A DNA stretch of 64,000 nucleotides from Leptodactylus fallax (taxonomy: Eukaryota; Chordata; Amphibia; Anura; Leptodactylidae). The stretch covers positions 2,921,501 through 2,985,500 of the forward strand of contig CAMRHE010000067.1 in assembly GCA_947044405.1 (NCBI GenBank). The letters run 5' to 3'. The translations under genes were made by a program, and so were the position numbers. The number at the start of each line of letters is the position of its first letter. Position 1 is the first letter of the stretch. This document shows positions 35,643 through 46,539 of the stretch, piece after piece. The notes under the pieces were generated by a model. It was not told the DNA's origin and did not search any database. It saw only the letters and a program-made list of their open reading frames with translations.

Positions 35643-36051
35643 CTCCTCTTTCTTCTAATGCTCCGGAATTACCTTACTTTATTATTCTCTTCTCCCTTTC
35701 CTATTCATCGACTATTGGTCATTCTACCTTCCCCCTGATGCTCCCCTTCCTCCGTCTTATCTCCCTCATGTGTCTTCCCGATTGTTGTTCCTCTTGTCTG
35801 TTTTGTCCATCCCTCGGTTCTATGCAGATGTTGTTCGTCTGATCTCATATACCTGGGCCTTCGCCCTATTGTTAGTATATTGTGTTACAAAACAGTGGGC
35901 GGGGTTCTCCCCTAGCCTTTTGTGTATGGGCGAGGCCTTCGCGCCTCTGTGACTTTGTTGGTTTATATTGCCTTTTAGTTTCTTTTCTCTTTCTCCTCCC
36001 TCTTATTTTATATTGTATTGAAAATTCTTTAATAAACATTGATTAAACATA
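35643..36051 (+). mobile_element. 5'-truncated L1-type LINE tail with target duplication
   Basis: A pyrimidine-rich 3' UTR ending with AATAAACATTGATTAAACAT and a short A tail is enclosed by a perfect 15-bp direct repeat, AAAAAAGCACCAGTA, at 35628-35642 and 36052-36066. That is the mark of target-primed reverse transcription. The tail style ('tattgtattgaaaattctttaataaa') resembles those of the LINE copies at 33.5 and 53.7 kb, but is not the same sequence, so it is a different subfamily. No coding part is left; the 60-residue frame inside it is a by-product. Confidence 0.8.
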
Positions 36052-36066
36052 AAAAAAGCACCAGTA

Positions 36067-36270
36067 ATAATGGGGATATAAAAAGCAAAGATTAAAAAAA
36101 TCTATTTTTTAAAAAATATAATGCACTGTCTTGAACTGGCATTTTCTAACATTTCTTCTCACTGGTGGCTTATTTGCTTCCACCTGCAAACTGACACCTG
36201 TGACATCTCCTGCTCTATAACATGATGCTAGTAGATTGGACTACATTTTTAATGGGACAGGTTCCCTTAA
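36067..36270. repeat. Right half of a TTAA MITE
   Basis: Ends 'ctctataacatgatgctagtagattgg...gggacaggttcccttaa', the right end of the family at 36267-36663. It shares its TTAA with that element. Confidence 0.55.
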
Positions 36271-36663
36271 AGGGAACTGTCACATTAAAAATGTAGCCTA
36301 ATCTGTAGGTAGTCTGTTATAGAACAGGAATAGCCATATAGATTTGTGGGAAAAGATAATTTAGCCTGTTCTTTATCCATTTATATCTCTGCTCTTTGTG
36401 TGCCGAGAAGGGGTGGTCCTTCTCCGTGATTGACAGCTATCTTTGTATGCACCGTCCTATAGGGATGGCTGCCAAACACTAGGTAGGACCGCCCCACTGA
36501 CGTCTCAGCATCGAAAGAGCAGAGATATAAATGGATAAATAACAGGTTATACTGAATCTTTTTCTGCAAATCTATATAGAAATCATTCTGCTCAGCTCCT
36601 CATGCTCTATAACATGCTGCCTGTAGGTTACGTTACATTTTCCTTGAGATGGGTTCCGTTTAA
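36267..36663. mobile_element. TTAA-bounded MITE
   Basis: Begins TTAAAGGGAACTGTCACATT and ends GATGGGTTCCGTTTAA. Inner blocks 'gctcttt'/'aaagagc' and 'atataaatggataaa' are inverted. It is the best copy of the family with fragments at 30.6, 31.3, 36.1 and 41.0-42.2 kb. Confidence 0.65.
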
Positions 36664-36719
36664 AAGTGACTTTGAAGCCAATAAATGTGTATAATACTAA
36701 GTCTAAAAAGCAAGCATTT

Positions 36720-37500
36720 GTTACCGTATATGATAGTGAATGAACTACAGAGGTTAACGTGCTTATTGAGGCGGTACAATTATTTACATCATGCTGAGTA
36801 ATATCTGAAAGGATTGATTGCTATTCCATTAAGTGGTAACATAAGACGCGCTTTCTGTATTAGCTCAGTTGCAAACAACCTTTTGATAATCTAGGACAAA
36901 GAGCACAAGGACTAATAGAATTAAGTGTTATTTATGTATCAGGCAATGACTTGGTATGGAGGACAGTAATACTATGTAATCATAGAAAGATGAAATGTAA
37001 GCCTATGGGTACAATTCACACGCACGCGCTTCTTACCATGACTGACTGCTTCATCCCAACAATCCAATTAGAATTCCGAGGATGTAGCTTTTTTGCCTCT
37101 AATGGTGGTGCAGTGAAGGGCCCAGACTAATATAAAATGGCCATAATAGCTGATATTAATTACCAGGTGGGAACTTTTCCACTGAATCGCTGGAGCAATT
37201 TGTTACACAGCAAAACTTTTAACCTCATTAAGTTAAGCATCGTAATAAAGGGTAAAAAAAAAAATACAAGTGGGAAATTGCCTACCCTATCAACAGTGAC
37301 AGCCCGTGTAGGCTCGCAACACTTAGTGGACATCATCTGTTACAGTCACCTAAATGGCTTAGCACATTGACACTCCAAATAAATAGCACACAAGGCCATT
37401 TATCATCGAGCACTAATTTAATTAACTAAGGTGCTTTGGCTTTGTTGATGTTCACGCGGTTCCACTGCATCCAGAGTCAAGTAAAACATAAATGGTAGAC
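36720..37500. promoter_or_regulatory. Candidate conserved non-coding (enhancer-like) block
   Basis: About 780 bases of high-complexity sequence with none of the window's repeats. It is rich in homeodomain-like motifs (TGATATTAATTACC near 37151, CTAATTTAATTAACTAAGG near 37411) and in motifs such as AGGTGGGAAC. Open frames are short. The look is that of vertebrate developmental enhancers, but no alignment was possible. Confidence 0.3.
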
Positions 37501-38042
37501 GCCACCAGTTTTTTTTTTCTCAAGGTCATAGCTCTTATTCCAAGACAAAGGTATCGTACGTTATAGCTGTTGTTCCTGGTAGCCATTATTTTAGTTTGAC
37601 TGTTACAAAGTGTTGCGATAGTTTACAATTATCTTGCATGCTTGCAATATTTAGTATACATTCTCTGCAAATTTATACGTAAAGAATTATACGTGTTCTT
37701 ACTTACTGAATATTCAGTCCCTAGCTAGTGAACTTGGAAACCTCTGCTGTAGGAGGGAGGGGGGTTTGTTAACTTATGGCTCCCTATGGATATATTAGTA
37801 TTCATATTAATACACCTTCTTCTAAACACTTTGACATTGTTATGGTGTAAGAGGAGTTCCTGTTACAGGATCTGGAGAGGACCTGTAGAGGGAACGCAGG
37901 CTGTGTTTTTCTTTTCTGTCTGTAAAGAGATCACTGGTTATAAAAGATTATATTACTGTTAGCACATATACTGTACAGTATATAATATAGTTACTGCGCT
38001 CTCCATCATGGCATTATAACACACAATGACAATTATTATTAG
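37501..38042. other. Unassigned non-coding DNA
   Basis: AT-rich, nothing recognised. Confidence 0.4.
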
Positions 38043-38511
38043 TGAGGGTACGTTCACACTTGTGTTGTATTATCCATTTTTTTGCTCCATTGAAACAAAA
38101 GAAGAAAAGATTATACAATAAAGACGGATTCATTCTTTAACAGACAACAAAAGATTACAAGAGACCCCATTGACTAACGTCTGTTGTACAGTATATCTGC
38201 TGTTTACTCCCTGACATCACCAGACGAAAAAATTGTGCTAAATTTTAGAAGGGTTCTGTGATGGAGGTTCACACTAATGTTTGTGCTTCTCCATCTCAGT
38301 TTCTGCTTAAAATCGACAGAGAGAAAAGTCCTGCAAGGAGGACTTTTCACTCTACCATTTTTGGTGGAAACCAGGTGGAAATACAGCAGACTCTATTATA
38401 GTCTATGGGGCCCGCAGGTTTCCTCGTATAACCTCTTTGTAAGCGGATAGGGTTTCTATCTTTCGTTTCCCAAAGGACAGAAACCTGAACACTAGTGTGA
38501 ACCTAGCATTA
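38043..38511. mobile_element. 'Forward CACAC' MITEs, one or two copies
   Basis: Left end GAGGGTACGTTCACACTTG; right end TAGTGTGAACCTAGCATTA. A second start, GGTTCACACTAATG, is at 38267. Core CTCTATTATAGTCTATGGGG is shared with 25101 and 14450. Perhaps one copy inserted in another. Confidence 0.55.
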
Positions 38512-40189
38512 TTCTGCATTACACATTTTACAGACATTCTAATCTACTACTGTACATGACACATTATACGTACAGATGTAACAGACTTTAACTTGCTTAT
38601 GATATCTTATAGTGTTATATCTTGTCACAAAAGCCATTGAAAATACCAAGTTCAGGTTTTTACAAACTGTTACTTTGGAGTCCTGGCAGGTGCTTCTTTT
38701 CCCAGGAAACATTGCCTGTAAGAGTCCATACACCACCAGGGTCTTCACATAAGGAAACCGTCCCTTTCAAGAGCTACTTTATAGGTATCTAACCCAACCA
38801 AGCAAAATCTTACTCTGTGTTTTAGGAACCAAAAATATCCAAATAATGCTATTCACAGATAGTAGTTTATGATACAGCTCATGTCTTACTATACTATTAT
38901 GGGTCGGGACCTCTGAAAATCTATAGTTACTTTAACACCAAACATTCCTACATTCCTAGTGGTTTATTAATCTAAATAAGTCTAAGATTGGGCAGTAGTT
39001 ACGTTAACATAGCTGAAAGGACAGGTCATCAATATCAGATCAGTGAGGGCCCAACACTAGGCATCCTCATCCATCAGCTGTTCACAGCAACCTCTGGTAC
39101 CCGAACATAGACAGAAAATGGAACCGGAAGCAGATGGCTGGGCCGGGATACTGCAGATCAGCTCCCATTCATTTGGCACAAGATCTGCTTTGTAGTAAAG
39201 TTATACCACAATGCTTAAGTGATGTCACTTTACCCTCTGTGGTGTAAAGGATCAGGGTGACAATTGGCACATGCATTCAGTCCATTGTGTTGAATCATTA
39301 CTTGCATATTATGATAGTTTATACTTTGTTTTTGCTTGTACCATATATGTCTTAGATATATAACCTCTTTGTAGCCCAATTATACTTCTATTATGGTTAT
39401 CGGCCATAGTAGCTTTTCTGTCTATGTATTTACCCCCTGTAGCTGTTTGGCTTCTGACCTCAACCTGTAAGACGACTCCAGTTAGCTTCACACTCAACAT
39501 TTTTACTTTTGGCACTGTATTTGACTATTTCGACATTCCTTATCAATGGTAAAACTGTCTACTAAAATCCACATACTCCTTCACTTTTCCTCCTTGTCTC
39601 AGTATATACTTGGGCAAGAACAACGGGACAGCCAGCGTACACTGAACTATATTAATTTGCGTTTTAATTTTTGCCCAGACTCGGAGTTAGCCTTTGTTTG
39701 CCGGATTTGTTTGGCTAGCTCTCAGCATTTTCTCCCTCCCTGTACATACATTTACTTAATTCTGCTTCCATCAGCTTTTATAGCACGTTATTAATTATAT
39801 CTCTACTACCAACTCAACTCTGTACATGTCTATAAATCTCCCTTAATTTTTTTCATTATTTCTTGTTTTTATTACCTTTCCTGGGTTAGTGACCTATGAC
39901 TATATATCCTTTATTACAACCTTCCAACTCTGTCTTAAACTTTTCCATGTTCTGTACCTCTAATAAGACAAAATTTCAATATGGTCAAAAATGACCACTC
40001 ACTATATTTACAGGTAAAGTACAGCTTCTCATCTCTATGTGTTCACTTCCTAGACTTACACTGATATCAACTTGAACTTCATATTTAATTTGATTTGACT
40101 TAAATGTAAGTAAATTCAGAATTCTGAGCTGCTTATTTTTATATCACTTCTTTAAAGCGTCCATGATTCTCTGACTCTAAATCATGTCT
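38512..40189. other. Unassigned non-coding DNA with decayed repeats
   Basis: 39020-39250 contains T2-like blocks ('ggtcatcaatatcagatcagtgagggcc'). 39480-39990 is pyrimidine-rich and could be an old LINE 3' UTR, without proof. No gene recognised. Confidence 0.4.
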
Positions 40190-40477
40190 TCTTAAAGGGG
40201 TATTACTGTAATTTCAACATATCCCCTATTTACAAGAGGGTCTGTCCACTGGAAATCCAACTGATCACAAGAGCTGGGGGGATGGCTTTGGCATATGCCA
40301 TGTAGGAATGGCATGGCAGTTTGAATAGCCATGGGCCAATTGCACCAACTATCCAAAAAGACCAACTCCAGAGTCCCAAATAATAAATAGTAAACTATAT
40401 ACTAACAACTTGCCATCGCGGTTAGAATGCACATAAGGACATAAATGCATAAGGAAACTTAGAAGATACAAATGACA

Positions 40478-40583
40478 GTAGATTATAATCCTATACAGAC
40501 CAAGGGGGGGGGGGGTAAACCATGGTTTTGCATTACCCCGGGTTACATTAGCCCTTCTTGGTCTGTATAGGATTATAATCTAC
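40478..40583. repeat. Perfect 27-bp inverted repeat around a G12 run
   Basis: The 27 bases at 40478-40504 (GTAGATTATAATCC...) are exactly inverted at 40557-40583 (...GGATTATAATCTAC). The 52-base centre begins with twelve G and contains ACCATGGTTTTGC and CCCCGGG. The inversion continues imperfectly outward ('aatgacagta' against 'tactttcactt'). Probably a small non-autonomous element; the G run may form unusual structure. Confidence 0.75.
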
Positions 40584-41148
40584 TTTCACTTATATTCTCT
40601 TCAAACATCTGGCCATCAATATATAAGTTGTGGAAAATTCCTTTAATAGTCATTGAGTCAATTAATAAAATTCTGACTGTCTGCAGTCTCCATGAGAGGG
40701 GCTTAGGAGACCTTAGGATTCCTTTATTGAGCTTAACAATATTACAAGTTATAGTTACTAGATTACTTGGTGTGGATTCATTGGTTGGTAAGAAATTTTT
40801 TCTAAGATTTGGAAAATTTGTTTTTACCTTATGAGGCTTTTTTCCTTCCTGTAAATCAACAGAAACCCACCCTAGTAAAGGTTGCAGGCAGGATTTCCCT
40901 ATTTTATGAATATGTACAGAGAAGCAAAGGATTTAGAGTCCCATAAAAGTGGCAGCAGACGATTTGCAACTATTTTGAAAGACAAAACAGTAGGTACACT
41001 TTAAGGGAACCTGAACCATAGACGATTTATTCTAATCTGGGGATAGAATGTTATAGATCAAGAGAAGCGGAGAAGAGTGATACCTGTATATTGTTGTGAA
41101 AAAATGTAACTTGTATTTCAGTGATCTTAATCTTTGCTCACTTTGGAC

Positions 41149-41856
41149 TAAAGCTGGCTATACTCATGAGATTTTAGACTACCATCGCTCATCTGAAATG
41201 AATTGTGGTTGACTATTTGTGAGGTCAACTCTTCCAAATACATGAACATCAACAAACCTTCCAATGAGCATTCAGCTACCCCAGAAACTTGGAAAATTAA
41301 GGCTAGATTCATACGATTTACCTGCTGGAACATCAAGCCGGGAGATGGACTCCTAGCAGTATAGTTATCTATGATGTTAGGAGTCCCTGTCTCCCAGCAA
41401 CATACTGTCCCTTACTATATTTACTACGGGACAGTATGTGGCTGGGAGGCAGGGACTCCTAGTGTCATAGAGAACTATAATGCTAGAAGTCTCTTTCCCT
41501 GCACAATGATCAGGCCAGGAAATCCTGTGAACATATGGACCAAGTTTCAACAGTGACACACGGTCATGTGAACGTAGGCTAACTGATGAAAGTCATTCAA
41601 TGCTAGTGAATTGTTGAAAGCAGGTGGGTGTTAGTAGTACAAATACAGGCCCACAATACAAATATCGCCCACAGGTCTATCAGTCTACCCCATACACAAC
41701 AGATCATGGCAGAAAAAATCCAACACAACTGAATTTGGTTGTGACTTTTGGTTGGCTGTATGAACAAACTGTCTTAGATTTATGTACGACCAACCAACAG
41801 CAGACAGTCCAAAATCTGCCACTTCAGCAGTCTAAAATCTAATGCGTATGGCTTTA
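41149..41856. mobile_element. Second-level nested MITE
   Basis: TAAAGCTGGCTATACTCATG and 'agattttagac' at the left are inverted as TCTAAAATCTAATGCGTATG and 'gcttta' at the right. Contains the 41297-41582 element. Confidence 0.55.
41297..41582. mobile_element. Third-level nested MITE
   Basis: TTAAGGCTAGATTCATACG at the left, GTCATGTGAACGTAGGCTAA at the right; inner inverted pair GGGACTCCTAG.../...AGGAGTCCC around 'cagtatgtggctgggaggc' and 'ctcccagcaacatactgt'. Two overlapping 60-residue frames inside are by-products. Confidence 0.6.
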
Positions 41857-41904
41857 GAAGTCCAGTGGGTGGTCCTACTCTATGATTGAGAGCATTCTTT
41901 GTAT

Positions 41905-42167
41905 GCCCCATAGACTCCTGATCTCAACACCATCCAGTCTGTCTGGGATTACATGAAAAGACAGGATTGGAGCAAGCCTACATCCACAGAAGATCTGGGC
42001 TTAGTTCTCCAGGATGTTTGGAGCAAGTGTACCAAGAAGAATTGATGCTAATTTGAAAGCAAATCAAATATTGATGTGATTTAACATAAACTAAAACGTC
42101 TATTTTTGAAAGCATTGTTACTTTTCAGCAATTTTCCACACCTGTCTAAAACTTTTGCACTCTATTG
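41905..42167 (+). pseudogene. 3' fragment of a Tc1-like transposase and end
   Basis: Plus strand reads DS.DLNTIQSVWDYMKRQ and STEDLGLVLQDVW, the C-terminal part of a Tc1-like transposase; the catalytic E of the PDLNPIE block is changed to Q here. Stops follow. The right side ends 'cacacctgtctaaaacttttgcac' close to a TA, like the end of such an element. Left part is missing. Confidence 0.6.
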
Positions 42168-42243
42168 TATATATCAATCTTCCCAACTCCTCCTGTTATA
42201 AAACACAATGGGCTGCATTTTTAATATGACAAGTTCCCTTTAA

Positions 42244-43045
42244 GTCAGTTTTATAGACGTTAAGACATGTAAAGTACAAGTAGTAGAGGCAACTATTACA
42301 TGTAACGCGCACTTTTAGTAGTATAGATTTTTTTGCAACTTGTAAAAACCCTAATTAAGCTTGTAAAAGCAAGGACATTCCCCTGAAATCTTATCGTCTC
42401 CTTTCCTCTCCTCGCATTTCTGGGAATAGCTGGCCAGATTATCGTAACATGATTTATATCTACTCCTCATCTCTGTGGCAGGGTTCCAGCAATTCTGGAA
42501 AAAAAAAGTCACCTAGACTGAGCTGATTAAATCATCAGCGAGATGTAAAGTTTATAATCACTCTTCTTGAGCCACAATTTCCTTATAAGATGTAAAAGAT
42601 AATATAACAATATATCTCGGTGGAGCTGCTGTGTCAGTGAACTCTCGCTATTCACTGCTATGAAATTGGTAGCTCATAATGTGGAGAGTCTGAGCAACAA
42701 AGAAGGGATCGAATTGGGAGAAAGTGGATGAGATTGAGATATAACAGTTGCTTCTGTTTTGCTGCGTGGATTCTGGCTATTTCAGATTTTGGATCACTGA
42801 CTAAGGGGAATTATGATTTATAGCTGGAATTCCATCAGATACACTATTGACCTTATGGATGGCTTGATGAGGACATAAGCCTTTAAGCTAGTAACAGTTG
42901 TCATGGAAATAATTCAGCATTGTCTTTCTATTGCTTTAGAGTAGTTTATGGTTTGCAGTCGATATATGAAAAAGCCTTTACTTTTGCTCAAGTGATTGAA
43001 ATGTCTGAGTGTAAAAGTAGGGGAAACTTTTCAAAAAGTTTTAAA
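42244..43045. other. Repeat-free non-coding DNA, possibly regulatory at 42380-42720
   Basis: High-complexity sequence with GCTGATTAAATCATCAGCG (near-palindrome, about 42522-42540) and other homeodomain-like sites. No repeat of the window is seen in it. No coding. Confidence 0.3.
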
Positions 43046-43256
43046 GGCTGAGGCCCAACGTTGAAAAAACGCAGCTTTTTTTGTTGTAGATTTTGCTACG
43101 ATTTTTTTGAGCCTAAGCAAAGAATGACTACAAAAGGAATATGAAATATATAGGAAGTTCTTATACTTCTCCCTTCTACCTGCCTTTGGCTCAAAAACTG
43201 CAGCAAAATCTGTAACAAAAAAGGTGCATTTCTGCGGCATGGGGCCTCAGCCTGAA
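43046..43256. mobile_element. Palindromic MITE, 'GGCTGAGGCCCC' family
   Basis: Begins AAAGGCTGAGGCCCAACG and ends CATGGGGCCTCAGCCTG; inside, AAACGCAGCTTTTTTTGTTG is answered by 'aacaaaaaaggtgcatttc'. Second copy of the 4455-4666 element. Confidence 0.7.
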
Positions 43257-43942
43257 TAAAGTTCCTATATGTTAAGCTGGAAAATTTTTGATTTCTTAGG
43301 AATGTGGCTATAAAACACAAGAAGTACCGAGTAACTCCTGTTAAAACTTTTCAATGCTGATCACATTTATTAGGCAACTATTGGCTGGTGAAATTAATTC
43401 CAAATAATTCCAATTTGTTAAGGCTGGAATTTTTGACCTTGCTGGCACGAGATACACCTGAACCATTAAGAGCCTCCGGTCTCTTAATAGTTAAGGTGCA
43501 CACCAGGGCATCATAATTGCAGTCTATGCCAGATAGGACGTATAATTCCCACCAACTTTCTGGGATGAGTTAATATGTCAGGTCGAGGCTTCCCCAACTC
43601 AGTCTCTACTACTTTCTTAAACAGTGGTCAACAGGACACAGAAGGAGGATTGTGGCAAGTCTCTGGGACAAGAAAGGGCTGTGCGCCAAAGATTACACCC
43701 ATCTCATCTTATATGGGTTACCAAATCCCTCATGATTTGAAAAGGTTGTCTGCCATTGGACTATATATTTTTGTAATCCAATGGTTACAAACAGATCATA
43801 GGACTTGCTATAGGGGGTGCAGAGATAACAGTTGTTCCTGGTGTCTGAGAAAGTCCAAAGACCCTCAGTCATATAACAAAAACAGTATAATATGCGGCAC
43901 ATTGTAGGTGAAGGCTTTGGGTTTTCATTGGACCCAAGATCT
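43257..43942. repeat. Non-coding with a decayed repeat at 43800-43940
   Basis: The right part ('ggggtgcagagataacag...cattggacccaagatc') is related to the repeat at 32420-32790. The 110- and 88-residue frames on opposite strands have no motif. Left part unassigned. Confidence 0.4.
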
Positions 43943-44814
43943 TTAAAGGAATTGTCCAAGATCAGATATTAATGGCCTATCCTAAAGAATGGTCATCAAT
44001 ATAGGATTGGCCAGGGGCTGACACCTAGTACCCCCACCGATCAGTTGTTTTCAGCCCAGTGTATGGAGCCGGCTCGGTAGATTGTGCAGGGTGCATACTA
44101 TTGTAGCTTATATCCTACTCAATTGAATGGGAGCTGAGTTGCAGTGTCCTGGCATGAGCACTATGTACACAGGTCATCAATATGCGATCTGGACACCTCC
44201 AACTTGTCAGCTCATCTAACATATAATAATAGTGAATAATTGTATTCCCATAAAATTACAGTTCTGGGGTATCTTTTCTTAGAACCTTATGTTGTCTCAT
44301 TTCTCTATTATTCTTCTAAAAATTGATTGATAAGTTGAAATTTCACCATCACCGAGGACCTGCAGAGTATTTTTTACATGACCATAACCACATTCACATT
44401 TATAAACCTTTAAAAGTTTTTTTTAACTCTAAATAATTCAAAATTTTGCAGAGTTTTAAAGATTTTCTATAACCATCTCAGTGGTGACAGTCTGTTGTTT
44501 GATCAGTTGCCAATGGATATGACCATGAATGCAGGAACTTTCAATAGCCCTTTCTGGCTGTTGTGAGAAACCCAGCCATGATTTTTTTTTTTTTTTGTGG
44601 TCGGGTTATACTCTTGTTCAGTAACACAGAAACAGGCAGGGTCAGGGTTTTTTCAGTATGTTTTTTTGTCATTATGTAATATTGATCTATTTCAGATTGA
44701 CACTTTGAGCAGCTAATGTGTTGGGGTCCCAGGTATCAATCCCCACCGATCAGATATTGATTACTGATCCTAAGGACAGGTCATCAATATCTGTCTCCCA
44801 GAAAGTTCCTTTAA
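43943..44814. mobile_element. T2-like MITE, long or two joined halves
   Basis: Left end TTAAAGGAATTGTCC with 'atggcctatcctaaagaatggtcatcaatat'; right end 'ggacaggtcatcaatatctg...gaaagttcctttaa'. Ends are inverted relatives, but 870 bp is longer than other copies, so an insertion or two partial copies is likely. A poly(T) run lies at 44582-44596. Confidence 0.5.
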
Positions 44815-45058
44815 GCCTAGGGCCACACAGCGACTTGGGCCAAGACTTCTGTTACTCAACTAAAGATCAACATGCTGGCCTGTAACTCTTTCACTCATAT
44901 TAGTGAAAGAAGTTACATCGCAACGTGAGGGTGCTGCAACTGTTGCAAAAGAGTTGAGTGATTGCAGCACCCTCAGGGTCACAATGCGACTCCATTTGCT
45001 AACATGAAAGTCAAATTGCGAGAGTCATAGCCGAAGTCGCTGTGTAGCCCTAGCCTAA
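44811..45058. mobile_element. Palindromic MITE, 'GCCTAGGGCCACAC' family
   Basis: Starts TTAAGCCTAGGGCCACACAG on the TTAA ending the previous element and finishes CTGTGTAGCCCTAGCCTAA. Inside, a hyphenated palindrome ('ttgcaacactcac'-like, around 44925-44980) gives a stable hairpin. Confidence 0.65.
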
Positions 45059-46023
45059 AGGAGTTGTCTGGCACTATCATATTGATTGCTGTGGTCTCTT
45101 CACTACTTGTCAACCACAGTGCCATACATTTTATAGTGGCTGCATTTGGTATTGCAGCTTAGCACCATTCCTTTGAAAGGGACTGAGATGCAGCATGGCC
45201 AAGTGACTAATGGATGTGTTGGAAGAGTGAAGAAATCAGGCGATACCTTTTAGAGGCTGAGTATATTTATAAGTAAGCTTTCAGGAGTACTAGCTCCCTT
45301 CATCAGACATGGTGTGATACAAGAACTGAAAATTCACAGATTTTTATACACATGGTTTTCAAAAGGATTTTAGAGTCCTTAAAAAAACCAAAACAAAATG
45401 CAATATAAGTAGAGAAGTTATTTACAACAGGTCAAAAATCAGTCTGGAAACTTGTGGGGCGTGAAGGAGGGATCAGTAATTCTTGCTGTTATCTGTTTGC
45501 TATCAGGAGGTGATTTGTAACCCTCACAGGTCATACATAGTGTGACATGAAGCTGGCATGAATATTGAGTTCAGTTCATGGTTTATACATAGTGTGACAT
45601 GAAGCTGGCATGAATATTAAGTCCAAATTGCAGAGTTTGAAATTTTTGCATATTACTGATCCCTCCGTCACGCCCCACAAGTTTCCAGACTGTTTTTTGA
45701 CCTGTTGTAAATAACTTCTCTACTTATATTGCATTTTGTTTTGGTTTTTTTAAGGACTCTAAAATCCTTTTGAAAACCATGTGTATAAAAATCTGTGAAT
45801 TTTCAGTTCTTGTATCACACCATGTCTGATGAAGGGAGCTAGTACTCCTGAAAGCTTACTTATAAATATACTCAGTTAGCCTCTAAAAGGTATCGCCTGA
45901 TTTCTTCACTCTTCCACTACTTTCAATGGCTAACACGGTACAACATTATACTACTAATGGATGTGTTGTCACTGTCTGAGAAGAAGTAGAGATCAATATC
46001 ACAGTCCTAGACAACCCCTTTAA
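45056..46023. mobile_element. T2-like MITE carrying an insertion
   Basis: Left TAAAGGAGTTGTCTGGCACT and right GTCCTAGACAACCCCTTTAA are inverted ends; 'atcatattgat' and 'atcaatatcac' continue the match. Without the 45222-45952 insertion and one copy of its target duplication the element would be about 220 bp, near the size of its relatives. Confidence 0.65.
45222..45952. mobile_element. Inverted-arm insertion with 16-bp target duplication
   Basis: A perfect direct repeat, ACTAATGGATGTGTTG, lies at 45206-45221 and 45953-45968. Between these, a left arm (45222-45480) and right arm (45652-45914) are inverted copies of each other over about 260 bp, with few differences. The centre holds two direct copies, 52 bp apart, of 'atacatagtgtgacatgaagctgg...'. 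The right flank beyond the arm (GGCTAACACGGTACAACAT) has no left counterpart. The long target duplication is typical of LINE-driven insertion, while inverted arms are typical of foldback DNA elements. Family not recognised; the arm contains the 'ctgatgaagggagctagtactcctgaaagctt' motif, which I associate with dispersed fish and amphibian repeats. Confidence 0.8.
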
Positions 46024-46311
46024 CAAGTCATGGTTATTTTATGTTTTATCAAATTCACTGCTGTTAGACATTTTTTTTTCTAAATGCTGCCAACTTCTTT
46101 AGCACATTGTAAATTTTTAGAATTTTTGGTATGCATGGAACAGATGACTGGAGATGAGGTTATGACTCCCTGCTCATTGGTGCTGTCCCATATCCCATCT
46201 CAAAAAGTAAGACCCTCTCTAAGGAATACAGCACTTTGTGGGCATAGCAGGCCCAGTATCGGTGCATTTACTATATGTCTGTACTACACTGAGGTTATAC
46301 TTCTCTTTTAG

Positions 46312-46539
46312 TTTATGGTTCCCCGCACATTCTTCACCCTTCACCTAGCATTCTTTATAACTCTGGTGCTCTCCTTTTACCCTGGCCAGCCTCCAGCTTC
46401 AGCACTGCTGTACAATGAAAGACAGTGTGACTATATTACTACATTTTCCATTTTCTCTTCTAAATTGAGTTACACTGTGAGCATTTTTAGAAAATCTATG
46501 TTATCGCTGTCTGAATCACTTGAAAAGCTGCCAGCCCCG
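46312..46539 (+). CDS. Possible internal coding exon, unrecognised
   Basis: A pyrimidine-rich tract and AG (ATACTTCTCTTTTAG, ending 46311) precede, and CCCCG|GTAAGAG follows at 46539/46540. The 228 bases are divisible by three and open in one frame (MVPRTFFTLHLAFFITLVLS near the start, hydrophobic as in a signal peptide). I do not recognise the protein and there is no supporting neighbour exon. A chance open frame between chance splice sites is the simplest alternative. Confidence 0.2.

Larger units (their letters stand above)
41001..42243. mobile_element. TTAA MITE split by nested insertions
   Basis: Left piece 41001-41120 (TTAAGGGAACCTGAACC...) and right pieces 41857-41904 and 42168-42243 (...GACAAGTTCCCTTTAA) together match the 36267-36663 family. 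Between them lie another MITE (41149-41856, itself holding a third at 41297-41582) and a Tc1 fragment (41905-42167). Confidence 0.55.

Noticed and set aside
43575..43959. Overlapping 110- and 88-residue frames on opposite strands
   Set aside because: Overlap of both strands in a decayed repeat; no motif or splice support.
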